A stretch of DNA of 64,000 nucleotides from Hawksworthiomyces lignivorus (lineage: Eukaryota; Ascomycota; Sordariomycetes; Ophiostomatales; Ophiostomataceae): NCBI GenBank assembly GCA_002917075.1, contig NTMA01000044.1:124001-188000 (forward strand). Reading direction: 5' to 3'. The translations under genes and the position numbers were made by a program. Under the pieces are notes generated by a model. The model ran no database searches and was not told the DNA's origin. It saw only the letters and a program-made list of their open reading frames with translations. This document shows positions 22,891-33,081 of the stretch, piece after piece (within the stretch, counting starts at the first letter, position 1; every line of letters starts with the position of its first letter).

Positions 22891-23335
22891 ATAATAAGGA
22901 CCACAACACACTCTTTCGCTATTTTCATATTTTGACTCATTCACTACTATCTACAACCTGCTTTAATCCCTTGTAATTCTATATAACCAGACACAGCATT
23001 TTCTGTCCCAGGATGTTTCCGTTAGAATAAGCATACATAGTCAATATTGATTAATAAATACGATAAAACCTATACTGTTTTTAATGTCTGAGAAGTATCC
23101 TGCCTCTACCCCGGAATCCTCACTGGACGTCACGGGGGTTTTCCCTGCGCCATTATCAGTCTATCCCCCTTCAACTCGGCAACACAAGGCTGTAAGGTTC
23201 TCGGCCACTCGAATTGCTATTCGTCTGAGCCATGGTGGTTATAATGGGATTAACTAGTATGAGACCTTAAAAAGAAGTCACAGTTCGATAGCTTTAGAAT
23301 TTGATTTCAACTTTCTAACCTTATTCTTCTATATT
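22891..23335. other. AT-rich spacer before the kinase-TPR gene end
   Basis: About 440 bp without a gene, possibly further degraded element sequence. It forms the 3' flank of the minus-strand kinase-TPR locus. Confidence 0.6.
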
Positions 23336-25527
23336 CTAGCCCCATTCTTCTATAGAAGCTACAGATGACACTGTGTCCGGATGTTCTGGGCCAAGAACTC
23401 GCTGACGAGCTAGCATACATTCATTCAACAATGCCATGGCCTCTTTATGGCGACCTTGGACCCTCCAAGTAAAAGCGAGATTGGCCATGCTCGTCAACGT
23501 GGAAGGATGATCGACCCCAAGCTTCGTCTTGCGACTCTCCATCACTTGCATCTCAAGCACCTCGGCCTCTTCCAACCGGCCCTGATTGGTATATATCGAC
23601 GCGAGGTTGGCTATACTTGTTAATGTAGTGGGATGATCAACACCAAGATTCGTCTTGAAAGTCTCCATCACTTGCACCTCAAGCACCTCGGCCTCTTCCA
23701 ACCGGCCTTGATTCGTATATATCGACGCGAGGTTGGCCATGCTTATTAACGTAGAGGGATGGTCAACCCCAAGTCTTATTTTAGTCGTCTCCAACACTTG
23801 TATTTGTAATCTCTCATCCTCATCCCATCGACCTTGATTCCAAAATGTCGACGCAAGGTTAGCCATACTCGTCAGAGTAGAAGGGTGATCTGCTCCGAGT
23901 ATTTTTTTTTGCGAGCCTCTATCACATGTTCCTCCAACTGCTCAGCCTCATCCCAACGACCTTGATTCCATAATGTTGAGGCAAGATTATTCATACTTGC
24001 TAGTGTAGACGAATGATCAGGTCCAAGCATTACCTCACTCATCTTCACTACTTGCTTTTGTAGTTTCTCGGCCTCATCCCACTGACCCTGATTCGAAAGT
24101 GTCGATGCAAGATTGGTCATGCTCGCCAGCGTATTGGGATGGTTGGCCCCGAGCTTCGTCTTGCAAGTCTCCATCACATGTATCTGTAACTTCTTAGCTT
24201 CTTCCCACCGGCCTTGGTTCCCGTATGTAGAAGCTAGGTTTGTCATACTGGTTAACGTAATGGGATGGTCAGGCCGAAGCTCTGTCTTTCGAGTCTCCAT
24301 CACCTGTATCTGTAACTTTTCAGCTTCTTCCCACCGACCTTCGTTTCCGTATGTTGATGCCAGTTCCGCCATGCTGATTAATGTGTCAGGATGATTAATT
24401 TCCAGCATTTTCGTTTTCTCCATCACTTGCGTTTCCATTAATTCGCTCTCCAACCATTTGCCTCGGTTCTGATCAGTTGTCATCAAAATTCGATTGTTAT
24501 AAAGGTGAGTGAGGTCAGATTCAAGAGTTTCGGTAATTTCGAGTGCAAGAGCTGCCGTTGGTCGATCAGTCGGTTCCGTTTCCAGCATTTGCCTGACAAG
24601 ATCCCTAAAGCGAGTGGAGAAACGCTCCAGATCAGGGCTATCAAGGTGAGCAGATGTTTTAAGAACGTCATCCAAGATCCTGTTGACGAGATTTATATTT
24701 TGCGCGAATTGGCAGGTATCGGTACCCATTGCTGCGTTGTAAACTTTTAAAGCACCCGGCCATGCAGTGAGGACTCCTTGTATCAAGGCGAAGCAACAGC
24801 CAAGGGAGAACACATCAGACGCTAAAGTTGGGCTTCTTTTCTTGATCTGCTCTGGTGCCTTGTACTCATACGTTCCAGTGTTTGCTGTCGTGGCGCCATC
24901 AATATGCTCTTTGCTAATTCCAAAATCGATGATAATAGGGCGGACTTCTGGCTTTTCAGAACTTTGTGCCTCAAAGAATAGAAGAATGTTATGAGGCTTA
25001 ATGTCCTTGTGCCTAATGGGCTTTGGTTGTTGGTTGTGAAGATAGGCTAAACCACTAAGGCATTGCCGCACAATGCTCGGCCAGGGGTGTAATGCGCGTG
25101 GTTTGAACCATGGACAAGTAGTTGAATGGCCGGATGAGTTGATAAGATCCGTTAGGAAGTGATGAAGCGACACTGGAGCCCAAGGTTTCGTTGCGAGGCG
25201 AATGGTATTCAGCATTCGATGGCCGGGAATATCAATAATGAACGCCTCTTCAAGTTTGAGAATATTCTCATGTCGACATTGTTGTAGAAATTTGATTTCT
25301 TGAGCAATGCTTAGTTGGTCCTTCGCAGACAGGGCTTATATCTCCTTGATAGCAAAAACATACCCTTGTCCAGTAATCGATCTCGTGGAACGGCGAGTGG
25401 CCCGGTAGACCGTCCCGTAAGAGCCTTTAAAGAATGCCCAAGAGTCATCTCGCTCATATGGAACATCTTCAACTTTTTGGTACACCGTTACTCCTATGGA
25501 GCTAAGATGGTGGTTGGAAGTAGTCAT
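23336..25527 (-). pseudogene. Protein kinase-TPR fusion, interrupted
   Basis: ATG at 25527 starts a Ser/Thr kinase domain: FFKGSYGTVYRA and the ATP-lysine segment YVFAIKEI. A TAA at 25338-25336 follows immediately, and the same frame resumes as ALSAKDQLSIAQEI and CRHENILKLEEAF. Downstream motifs are intact: HKDIKPHNILL (catalytic loop with K for R), IIDFGISKE, GTYEYKAPEQ and SDVFSLGC. About eight 42-residue TPR units follow, of the form NLASTYGNQGRWEEAEKLQ. The frame breaks at 23902-23910, where nine A on the coding strand replace eight expected; the next frame continues cleanly to 23336. The rest of the protein shows no decay. So this is either a very young pseudogene or an intact gene with two sequence errors. 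It faces the NLR gene and shares its TPR type. Confidence 0.8.
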
Positions 25528-26608
25528 TGAGTTAGATCAAGTTAGTTAATGTGGTGTTTCAAGTTTATTTATAAGCCATGCTTCATAGTTTAGTCTCTAG
25601 GTAGATGCATAAGGCTCCGATTTATGTCAATACAGTGAGGGCTTCATTAACAGCGTATCGCCTCAATCAATTAATGGGAAAATATTCACAGTTCATATAA
25701 GAATGCGATGGCATCGCACACAAGGCTGAAGACCCCCCCGCCTTCAACTGTGAGAGCGGGGTCTCCTACGCTTGCCTTCTCATTGGACCCTGTGGAGTTG
25801 ATCACGATAGTTTTCCTGGCTGTTCTCTGTCTAATTTTATTGCTGTGTTTGATTGCAGCGAGGTACTGCTCCATTACATTAAGTTACGTTGTCGTGACAA
25901 TTGTACAGGCCACATTCTATGAGCTTTAATATTTTTTATTATGATATGAAGGCTCGCTCTACATGGCAAACTAGAGGCGTTTGTATTTGATGAGAAACTT
26001 GAGAGTGGACAAGAAAGGGGGGTATATATCAAGCAGATAATTACGAAATAGAGAAAACGGGAGGCAGAGCCTCCTGGCTAGACTGAAGTCTATACAATGA
26101 ACCTGTTTCGAAGCTAGTTGGAACCGAAGCAGTGAATCTATAAATAAGACCTCCGGCCTCTGACCAGAAGTTGACTCAGACAGAAGGCTGGTACAATCTT
26201 ACAAAGTGACTAATCTTATGAAAGAAGAGAGGACGTTCCTGCCCCCTTTAGTAGTGGGATTTGCTATACAACAAGATCAGACCGTCTAGCTTTCTGCAAT
26301 ACCACTTTCTTCTTATAAGCCCCTTAGTCTTTTCGATACGCACGCTTACAGGATAGGTTGAGGTTCCGCATCTCTAGACGTGTGCAGTGTGGAGTGACGG
26401 AATAAGCCTTATGAGTGCGGAATAAAGGTGTGGTGTCTATTGTGGATCCTACGGGATGCAGACAAGATACGTAAATTCCTTTTGGGAGGAGAATGGGGTG
26501 GACTTCAAGTTTGTCAGTCCTCAACAGCAAATTCTAACTGGATAGCATGCGTGCCTGCTTTCCTGTGGATCAAGCATTGTGAAGTGTCGAGCACTAGTAG
26601 TCAATAGT
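25528..26608. other. Intergenic spacer
   Basis: About 1.1 kb, AT-rich, with the kinase-TPR promoter at its left end. Frames at 25686-25929 and 26324-26530 have no motifs. No gene is supported. Confidence 0.6.
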
Positions 26609-27192
26609 TCAGTACGGAGTAATCCGTGATCCGTTGCTCCAAAAGGTTGTACTTCTGACATGGGTAAGGTAAATACGCTTCCGGCCCATTAACAGCCATG
26701 CTGCGAAGTACCACGTGCTGAGCAGGATGTAGTACAAAGCCGCGTAAACAGCTATGTCTCCGCCCTTTGCTTGCGAAAACAGAAGCACGCATGTCCCGAT
26801 GTTGTCCCCTCCATTCATCACCGTGACAGACATGGCTTTCAATATACTCTTCAGACTCACAATCGTCAAATCTCCGGCCTCTTCTTCCTCGACAAGGATG
26901 GCAACCTCGAGCAATTTCCATACTCTGAGCAGTAAGAGTAAGAGGTCAAAGAAGCCTATCGGTTTGGAGGGGAGGGCGATTGACAAATCCGATCATGCTG
27001 ATGATTACGATTATCGCGAAGCCGAGGTATTGGCCCATGGTGATCTTGAGGGAGGAGAGCGCGGCGCTGATGGTTGCTTCAGCATAGAACGTTATGTGGA
27101 CGAAGAAGTCGTCGATGTTGGTTATTGCGAAGGTGCTACATGCGGTTCCTACTGACGCGCCGAACAGAATGGCAGCGCGGAGGGAAATGGTT
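26609..27192 (-). pseudogene. Cadmium-resistance transporter family remnant
   Basis: Two minus-strand frames together match the fungal cadmium-resistance transporter family. The upstream frame, without a start codon, reads ISLRAAILFGASVGT, CSTFAITNIDDFFVHITFYA and KITMGQYLGFAIIVIISMIG, then stops at 26945. The other frame carries SIALPSKPIGFFDLLLLLLR, TVMNGGDNIGTCVLLFSQ and IAVYAALYYILLSTWY. A single extra base, or a two-base loss, near 26985 explains the switch. The C-terminus after GRKRIY no longer resembles the family and stops at 26609. Family members carry about six membrane helices and export divalent metal. This copy cannot make a full protein as it stands. One TACGGAGTA copy is at its 3' end. 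Confidence 0.7.
26613..26621. repeat. TACGGAGTA motif, copy 2
   Basis: Exact copy of the recurrent 9-mer, inside the degenerate tail of the cadmium-transporter remnant. Confidence 0.6.
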
Positions 27193-27946
27193 GAATGCGG
27201 CGGCTAGCGTTGGTGGGCGAGAGTTCGGGTGATAGCTCGGGATCGGCGGCTAGCTCACGGTTCGGCGATCGACAGGATATCGCGTCGGCGAGTTGAGGCT
27301 GGGAGAAAACAGCTCTAGGTGTCCGCATTCTTGGTACACGGGTATGGAAAGCAGCTTGGGCGACCAAAATTTCGGTGAATATTGTCGAATAGCTGGGGTT
27401 AGATCAGATGTGGGCATGATGGTCGTGCAAAGTGCAGAAAAAATTGTCGTCGACGAAGCCTCGTAGTTGATCGTGGGGGGAGATCCAACTTCGTTTTGCT
27501 TGATCCCAAAGGAAGCCAGCTGTAATATTGGCATGTGCACAAGATCCAGTTTTCTTCACCAGTAATATTAGAGTCTGACAACGCGGCTGAACCGAGAGGG
27601 GCACAGGCTCCAGATTTCGTTTAGTACCTGTTAGGAAATGATAGTTTCCGGGCGCATCTGCACATCGCGTCGAACAAAATGGTTTTACGGGTCGGCCTCT
27701 ACTGTTAAGACTAGCACGTTGCACCGGTCGGAGCGCAGAGTATTTAGTGCACCAGCAGACTCCAGAAGCAAATACCGCAGTCCTGAGAACCTGTGTACCC
27801 ACATCTAAATGCCAAACTTCATGCAGGGCCTAACCTATTCGGTGCTTTGCGTCTCAGGTCAGCTTGTCTTGGCACCAATGACTGAGAAGTTCATCTTCTA
27901 GAATCATAAAGTACGACTGCTTTTTCGATAGCAGCACGTTGCAATT
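27193..27946. other. Spacer upstream of exchanger 1
   Basis: About 750 bp. Overlapping minus frames (27149-27802) are of biased composition and without motifs, so no gene is called. The promoter of the exchanger at 27947 must lie at its right end. Confidence 0.55.
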
Positions 27947-29345
27947 ATGCCGGAACTCGCTGCTGTCGTCGACGGCTCTTCTGAACTTGGCGACAGGCAC
28001 GACAGAGGGGAGGCGACGCTAAGACGGCAGCGGCTGAAGCTCTCGATTCCTGGCAGGCTGAAGCGCTATCTTGCTGGAATCTATGTACTGTTTGTGATCG
28101 TTCCATTCGCTCTCCTGGCTCCGCAGCTGGGATGGCATGACGTCGTGATTTCGGCACTGAACTTGGTTGCTATCATCCCTCTGTCGGCGCTCATCTCTGA
28201 CGCGTCGGACACGATCGGGAGTCGATGGGGCAGCCTGGTTGGAGGGCTGGTAAATGCCACATTTGGAAACACCGTTGAGCTGATTGTGGGTGTCTTGTGC
28301 TGCTTCCGGGGCAGGGGTTCAGCTGCTGACCAGATTGCAGGTTGGCATCCTGGCCATCAGACACGACGAGCTGGGAATTGCCCAGTCGATGATGCTGGGG
28401 AGCATCCTCTCGGATATCCTGCTCGTCAGTTGAACCACGCGGTCCCGTTTCGACCATGTTCCACTCGCTGATTGTCCTCCCCCTTCAGGTCCAAGGCTGT
28501 TGCTTCATTGCCGGTGCTGGTAGCACGGGCGTCCTCTCTGTCAATGTTGCCATTGTCGACGTGCTGTCGTCGCTCATGCTCATTGCCACAGCGGCGCTGG
28601 TCTTGCCCACGGCGCTCTACTCAACTTTTCCCGGCACATCGCACGGCATCGACGTCAAGGCCAAGATCCTAAGCTTCAGCCGAGCCACAGCCGCCGTGCT
28701 ACTTGCCATCTACGCCGTGTACCTGTACTTCCACCTGAAAACGCACTCGTCTGTGTTTGCAGAGGAAAAGGACTACGCTGGCCACGAGGCTCCCGAGGAT
28801 GCACTTGAGGCTTCTGCCGAAGGACACGTAGGCGGACCGAGTCGGCAGTATGTCCAGGCAGGTGCAGGCGGCCAAGGCGACGGTAGCAGCGCGCCGCCGA
28901 TGCGCAAGCTGTACATTGCCGCTGCTCTTCTGGTCGCCGCCGGGATGACAATCGGGCAGTGCACGCACAACTTTATCGAGAGCCTGGACGGTATGGCCCA
29001 GGCGCTGGGTGTCACCAGGACCTTTGTGGCTATCATCCTCCTGCCCCTGGCTAGCAACGCGCTCGAGATGAAGCAGGTGGTGACCGCGTCGCGGAAGAGA
29101 GAGATCAACTACGCCATCGGCATCATCATCGGCAGTACCCTGCAGATTGCGCTGTTTGTCCTTCCCATCCTCGTCACCGTCGGCTGGCTGATAGGCCGAG
29201 CCATGGACCTCTACTTTGAGACTTCGCAGACGTACATCCTGCTGCTCTCCGTCATCGTCTTGAACCAGGTGCTGCAGGACGGACGGTACATGTATCTGCA
29301 TGGGATCATGCTTCTTTCTGTGTAAGTCGTGCTGAATGCAGATGG

Positions 29346-29383
<38 letters not shown>

Positions 29384-29458
29384 GCAGGATTCCTCTGACT
29401 TCTAAATTCTAGGTACACTATCATAGCAGCGGCTTATTTCATCGAGTCATTTCCTTGA
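27947..29458 (+). CDS. VCX/CAX-type cation/H+ exchanger, paralogue 1
   Basis: Exons 27947-28285, 28341-28424, 28489-29321 and 29413-29458 give about 433 residues with the two-repeat, roughly 11-helix pattern of vacuolar Ca2+/H+ exchangers. The first signature (c-1) is normal: NATFGNTVELIVGILAI, residues about 104-120. The second (c-2) is altered: LPLASNALEMKQVV near residue 330 keeps the glutamate but lacks the glycine and histidine of the usual GNAAEH. The acidic inter-repeat loop is present (EEKDYAGHEAPEDALEASAE). Predicted role is exchange of a divalent cation against protons at the vacuole; selectivity is open given the motif change. The stop codon is only 35 bp from that of the convergent paralogue 2. 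The last intron contains a T36 run. Confidence 0.88.
29347..29382. repeat. Poly-T homopolymer, 36 bp, in an intron
   Basis: Thirty-six T in the third intron of exchanger 1 (29322-29412), upstream of the acceptor TTCTAG. It is prone to length change and to sequencing error. Confidence 0.95.
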
Positions 29459-29493
29459 GTTTTTGGGTCACCTCCTCGCCCTGGTGTTGGCCT

Positions 29494-31048
29494 TCACGTA
29501 GCAGAAGTCGCTTTGGCGGTCTCGGGGCGGGTGTAGAAAGCAATGGCGATGGAAATATATCTGGCCAGGCGTACACGTCAACGACACGGTGGTTTTAAAA
29601 TTTAGGCTTGGTAGAAGAGGCTTGATAAATGAGAAGCACTTACGTTCCCATGAGCATAAATCCCTCAAAATACGTCGTCTTGCCATGCTGCACCAAGTAC
29701 GTCATAATTACGATGGCCATCAAGAAGACGACCGCTTCAAACGGCTCAAACTCTAGCACCAGCGGCTGCCCCATGACCCATCCGAGCAGCACGAGCAGCG
29801 GCATGACGAACAACAAAGTGCCTAGCACGTTTGTCATGATCGACCGGATCGCATAATCTAGCCGGTTTATCTGCCCAGCCGCGGTCTCCGCCCGGGACCG
29901 CGCGTTCCAGATTATGACGTGTGACTTGGCGAGGTTGCCGGTCAGCGGCAAGATGACGAGCCCGGCAAAGGACTCCGTCATGTGCAGCGCCTTACTTGCG
30001 GCCTTCATGCTGCGAATTAAGAAGTTGGTGCACGTGACTGTGCAGCCGAGGCCGCCCACAAAACCTACCATTAGTACCAGTGTTCCGGCCAGGGCGGATG
30101 CGTCGGCTTCTGTGGCCGCGGTGCTGCGCGCAGACAGGCTGCGTTGGGATGGGCCACGCTGGGGGGCGTTCGGATTGTGGGGGAAGATCTGGCGGTGGGT
30201 CCGGAAGCGGAAGACGAGATACGAGACAAAGAGGAAGAAGAGGACGGCGGCGGTGATGTGTGAGAGGAAGAGGAGGTCACCCGTCGCATCGGTGCTAGGG
30301 TTTGGCGCCGCGTGGTGGCCGTCGTCACCCTTGGCCGCCATGGACATGACGGTCGGAGTGACCAAGCACACGGTGGTAACCATTACGAGCGTCGACATGA
30401 TGCTCGTCCGGGTCTTGCTGAAGGGCTCCTTCCTCTTCCCGTAGCTGGCGCGCAAGAAGCTGCCGCCCAAGACCTGTAGCGTTTTGTAGTCAGCATGCGA
30501 AGGCACTGGGCTTGAGGGGAGAGGCTGAAATACAAATAGGGAGTACATCAGCGTGCTGCCTGTCATGATCCACAGGACGAGCTGGGTTTCGCCATAACAT
30601 AGTGCAATGATGCCGAGCTATTCAAGCAGAGTCAGGGAGTCGGAAAACAGCCGAGGGCGGGGAAGCAATTCCTCCATACAATCAATTCGGTGGCATTTCC
30701 CAAGACGACGCGGGGTAGGCCGGCCGAGACACCATCACTCTTGTGGAGCATCAACACCGTGAACATTACCAAGGCAGTCAGCGGCACCAGAGCGGCAAAA
30801 TTGAGCAGGAAGACGGCCGTGGAAGGGAGCCCACAAGCTCCCGCAACAATGGCAATGGGGACAAAGATGAGCAGTGCTTTGGTGGGGCTAATAAAATCGT
30901 TATTCAACATGGTTCGAACCTCGCGATACATTTCCCAGAACAGAAACGCTGTCATCGTGGAGGGTCTCATCTGGCCATGATTAGGGAGGGCATCTTGGTG
31001 CGGCTCGAACTCGTCGGAACGGCTGGAACCTCCATTATCAGCGTTCAT
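29494..31048 (-). CDS. VCX/CAX-type exchanger, paralogue 2, with altered second ion-binding motif
   Basis: Exons 31048-30680, 30617-30534, 30473-29644 and 29560-29494 give about 449 residues. Intron positions match paralogues 1 and 3. The first signature GNATELILGIIAL (residues about 117-129) keeps its glutamate. The second signature is changed: LPLTGNLAKSHVIIW near residue 330 has lysine and serine where the family has the Glu-His pair. The inter-repeat loop, acidic in paralogues 1 and 3, is here basic and Ser-rich (QRGPSQRSLSARSTAAT). Membrane topology appears retained, so the protein may be a transporter of changed mechanism or a non-transporting relative. It is convergent with paralogue 1 and divergent from paralogue 3. 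Confidence 0.85.
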
Positions 31049-31645
31049 CGTGGAGTCCTAGAAGGATCTATCGAGATGTCGGAATAGGTTCGCCGTCGTA
31101 TTGGAGACGCAAGACTCATGGCAGCGAGGCAGCGCAAGATGTCTTGTTGCGCGGCGGGGGGGGGGAGGGTTTCTTGGTGTCGAGCTCGCAGAATCGTTGG
31201 CACAGGCGACTTGGGAGCTGACTGAGTTTCAGCACAGCTGTGTTAGTGGTTGGATCAAAAAGGAGGTGCCCAACACTATCATTGTCTTAAGGCAAAATAT
31301 AACGGCCGCATTTTGCACTAATTAGTCACCGTCATATTTTACTGAGTACTCCGTAATAATAATACTGGAGCAGATTCAGCTTCTGTAGGCTTTGTCTCTG
31401 AGAAGAGATTACTGTACGAGCCAGTTCCTATCTAACCTTCTAATTGGCCAGATTCTTAGCCCTCTCCATGCGCGCCCCGCTGCCACCGCTAGGCACACCA
31501 TTTGGCCTTGGCATGCGGAAACCATCCAACATCGCCCGCTGATCTTCAAACGTTTCTCTTTAGCTCGAAATCATTGCCATCTGGGCAAGAACCCTCCTCT
31601 CCCCCAAGAAGCCAGCCTTCCGTGGTGCTTCATCACTGCTGTGCT
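31049..31645. promoter_or_regulatory. Divergent promoter between exchangers 2 and 3
   Basis: About 600 bp separate the two start codons. It contains a G-rich run (31157-31168) and one TACTCCGTA copy (31347-31355). The region could co-regulate both paralogues; no metal- or calcium-response site is recognised. Confidence 0.5.
31347..31355. repeat. TACGGAGTA motif, copy 3 (minus orientation)
   Basis: TACTCCGTA, the reverse complement of the recurrent 9-mer, in the divergent promoter of two exchanger genes. Confidence 0.6.
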
Positions 31646-33081
31646 ATGGCCGACTCTGGGTCGCTTGTTCGACGGCTTTCCTCCGAAGCCACGGCCGAGT
31701 CGGTCTCGTTGCTCAACTGGGAACGGCTTCCTTCAGAGGTAAATCAACGACACTGGCTACTCCACTCCAAAGATGAGGCCCGGCGTGCTCTAGACGCCGC
31801 TCTCCGGTGCAGCTACACAAATTTCCTGCTGCCCTGTGTTCCCTTGGGCCTCCTGGCTGGTGGATGGGGATGGCCCCCTGCTGTCATCTTTGCCCTCAAC
31901 TTTCTAGCCATGCTGCCGCTCGCTTCCATCCTCACTTTTGCAACCGAGCAGCTTGCAGCTGTTGTCGGATCTGTGGCCGGTGGTCTGATCAATGCCACCT
32001 TTGGCAACGCTGTAGAAATGATCGTTAGCCTCTCCGACTTTCCCAGCAAGCGCTTTTGTATTCCTCTCTAACAGCGGCTGCACAGGTCGGTATCAGCGCT
32101 CTGAAAGAGGGAGAAATTGCTATTGTGCAATCAAGCATGATTGGAAGCATCCTATCGTCCATCTTGCTAGTAAGGCCCCTTGCATGTCGCCGACATCCGT
32201 CATAGTCCCCTGCTGAAGTTTTGGATAGATTCTCGGCACATCCCTCTTCCTCGCGGGTCTGGGAAAGCAGACAGTGGGAATCAACATCGACGTGGCCGGC
32301 ATTCTGACATCACTGATGATCATCTCGTGTGCTTCGCTAATCATGCCCACGGCTCTGCACATTGCCGATCCTGGGTCTGGCAACACCGAGCACGACCCGA
32401 GCGACTACGTCTTGAGCTTGTCGCACACGACGTCGATAATTCTCCTCGTATTCTACCTGCTGTACCTCTATTTCCAGTCTGTGAGCCATGCCGACCTCTT
32501 CACCGACGAGGAAAGCGAGTCCGAGAACAAACTGCATGCTGCATCCAGCAGCTTCATTCTAGTCCTCGCCACGCTCGGCGTAGCCTTCTGTTCCGACTGC
32601 CTGGTTGACAGCATTGATGGATTTGTTGAGGCTCTGGGCGTGAGTCGCAGTTTTGTTGGCCTGATAATAGTGCCCATTGTCGGCAATTTAGGCTGCTTTA
32701 TTGGTGCTGTTCAGTGGTCCAGGAGCAACCGAGTCAATCTGGCCGTGTCGGTCATCGTGGGCAGTACGCTGCAGATATCGCTCTTTGTCACACCTTTCCT
32801 CGTGGTTGTTAGCTGGATTATTGGAAAGAATATGTCCTTGCAGTTTGACACCTTTCAAACCATTGCTCTCACGATGTCGACTCTTGTAGTTAACCGCCTG
32901 GCGCGCAACGGAACGAGCAACTACTTTGAAGGCCTGCTTTTGATCGGCACGTACGTACCTCCTAGATGCCGTCCTGCTCTTTACCCGTCTGACTCCTCCT
33001 GTGTCTAGGTATTCCATCATTTCCATTGCATTTTTCGTGCACCCTGATGAACTCACGGCCACCAACTTAGACAGTTCATGA
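31646..33081 (+). CDS. VCX/CAX-type exchanger, paralogue 3, without the second-motif glutamate
   Basis: Exons 31646-32023, 32086-32169, 32229-32950 and 33009-33081 give about 418 residues. ATG at 31646 (MADSGSLVRRL) is the first in-frame start. The frame upstream is open but has no ATG. The c-1 motif is normal (GNAVEMIVGISALKEGEI, about residues 120-137). The c-2 motif reads VPIVGNLGCFIGAV near residue 306, so both the glutamate and the histidine of GNAAEH are replaced. The flanking segments DCLVDSIDGFVEALGVSRSF and VGSTLQISLFVTPFLVV are otherwise family-like. A short acidic loop is present (FTDEESESENK). The protein probably still folds as an exchanger, but canonical cation coupling is doubtful. 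Confidence 0.87.

Noticed and set aside
28699..29424. 241-codon minus-strand frame with a poly-Lys segment
   Set aside because: Antisense to exchanger 1; the Lys run is just the T36 homopolymer.
30905..30925. GGTTCGAAC-type string resembling a tRNA B box
   Set aside because: It lies antisense within exon 1 of exchanger 2, with no A box or stems nearby.
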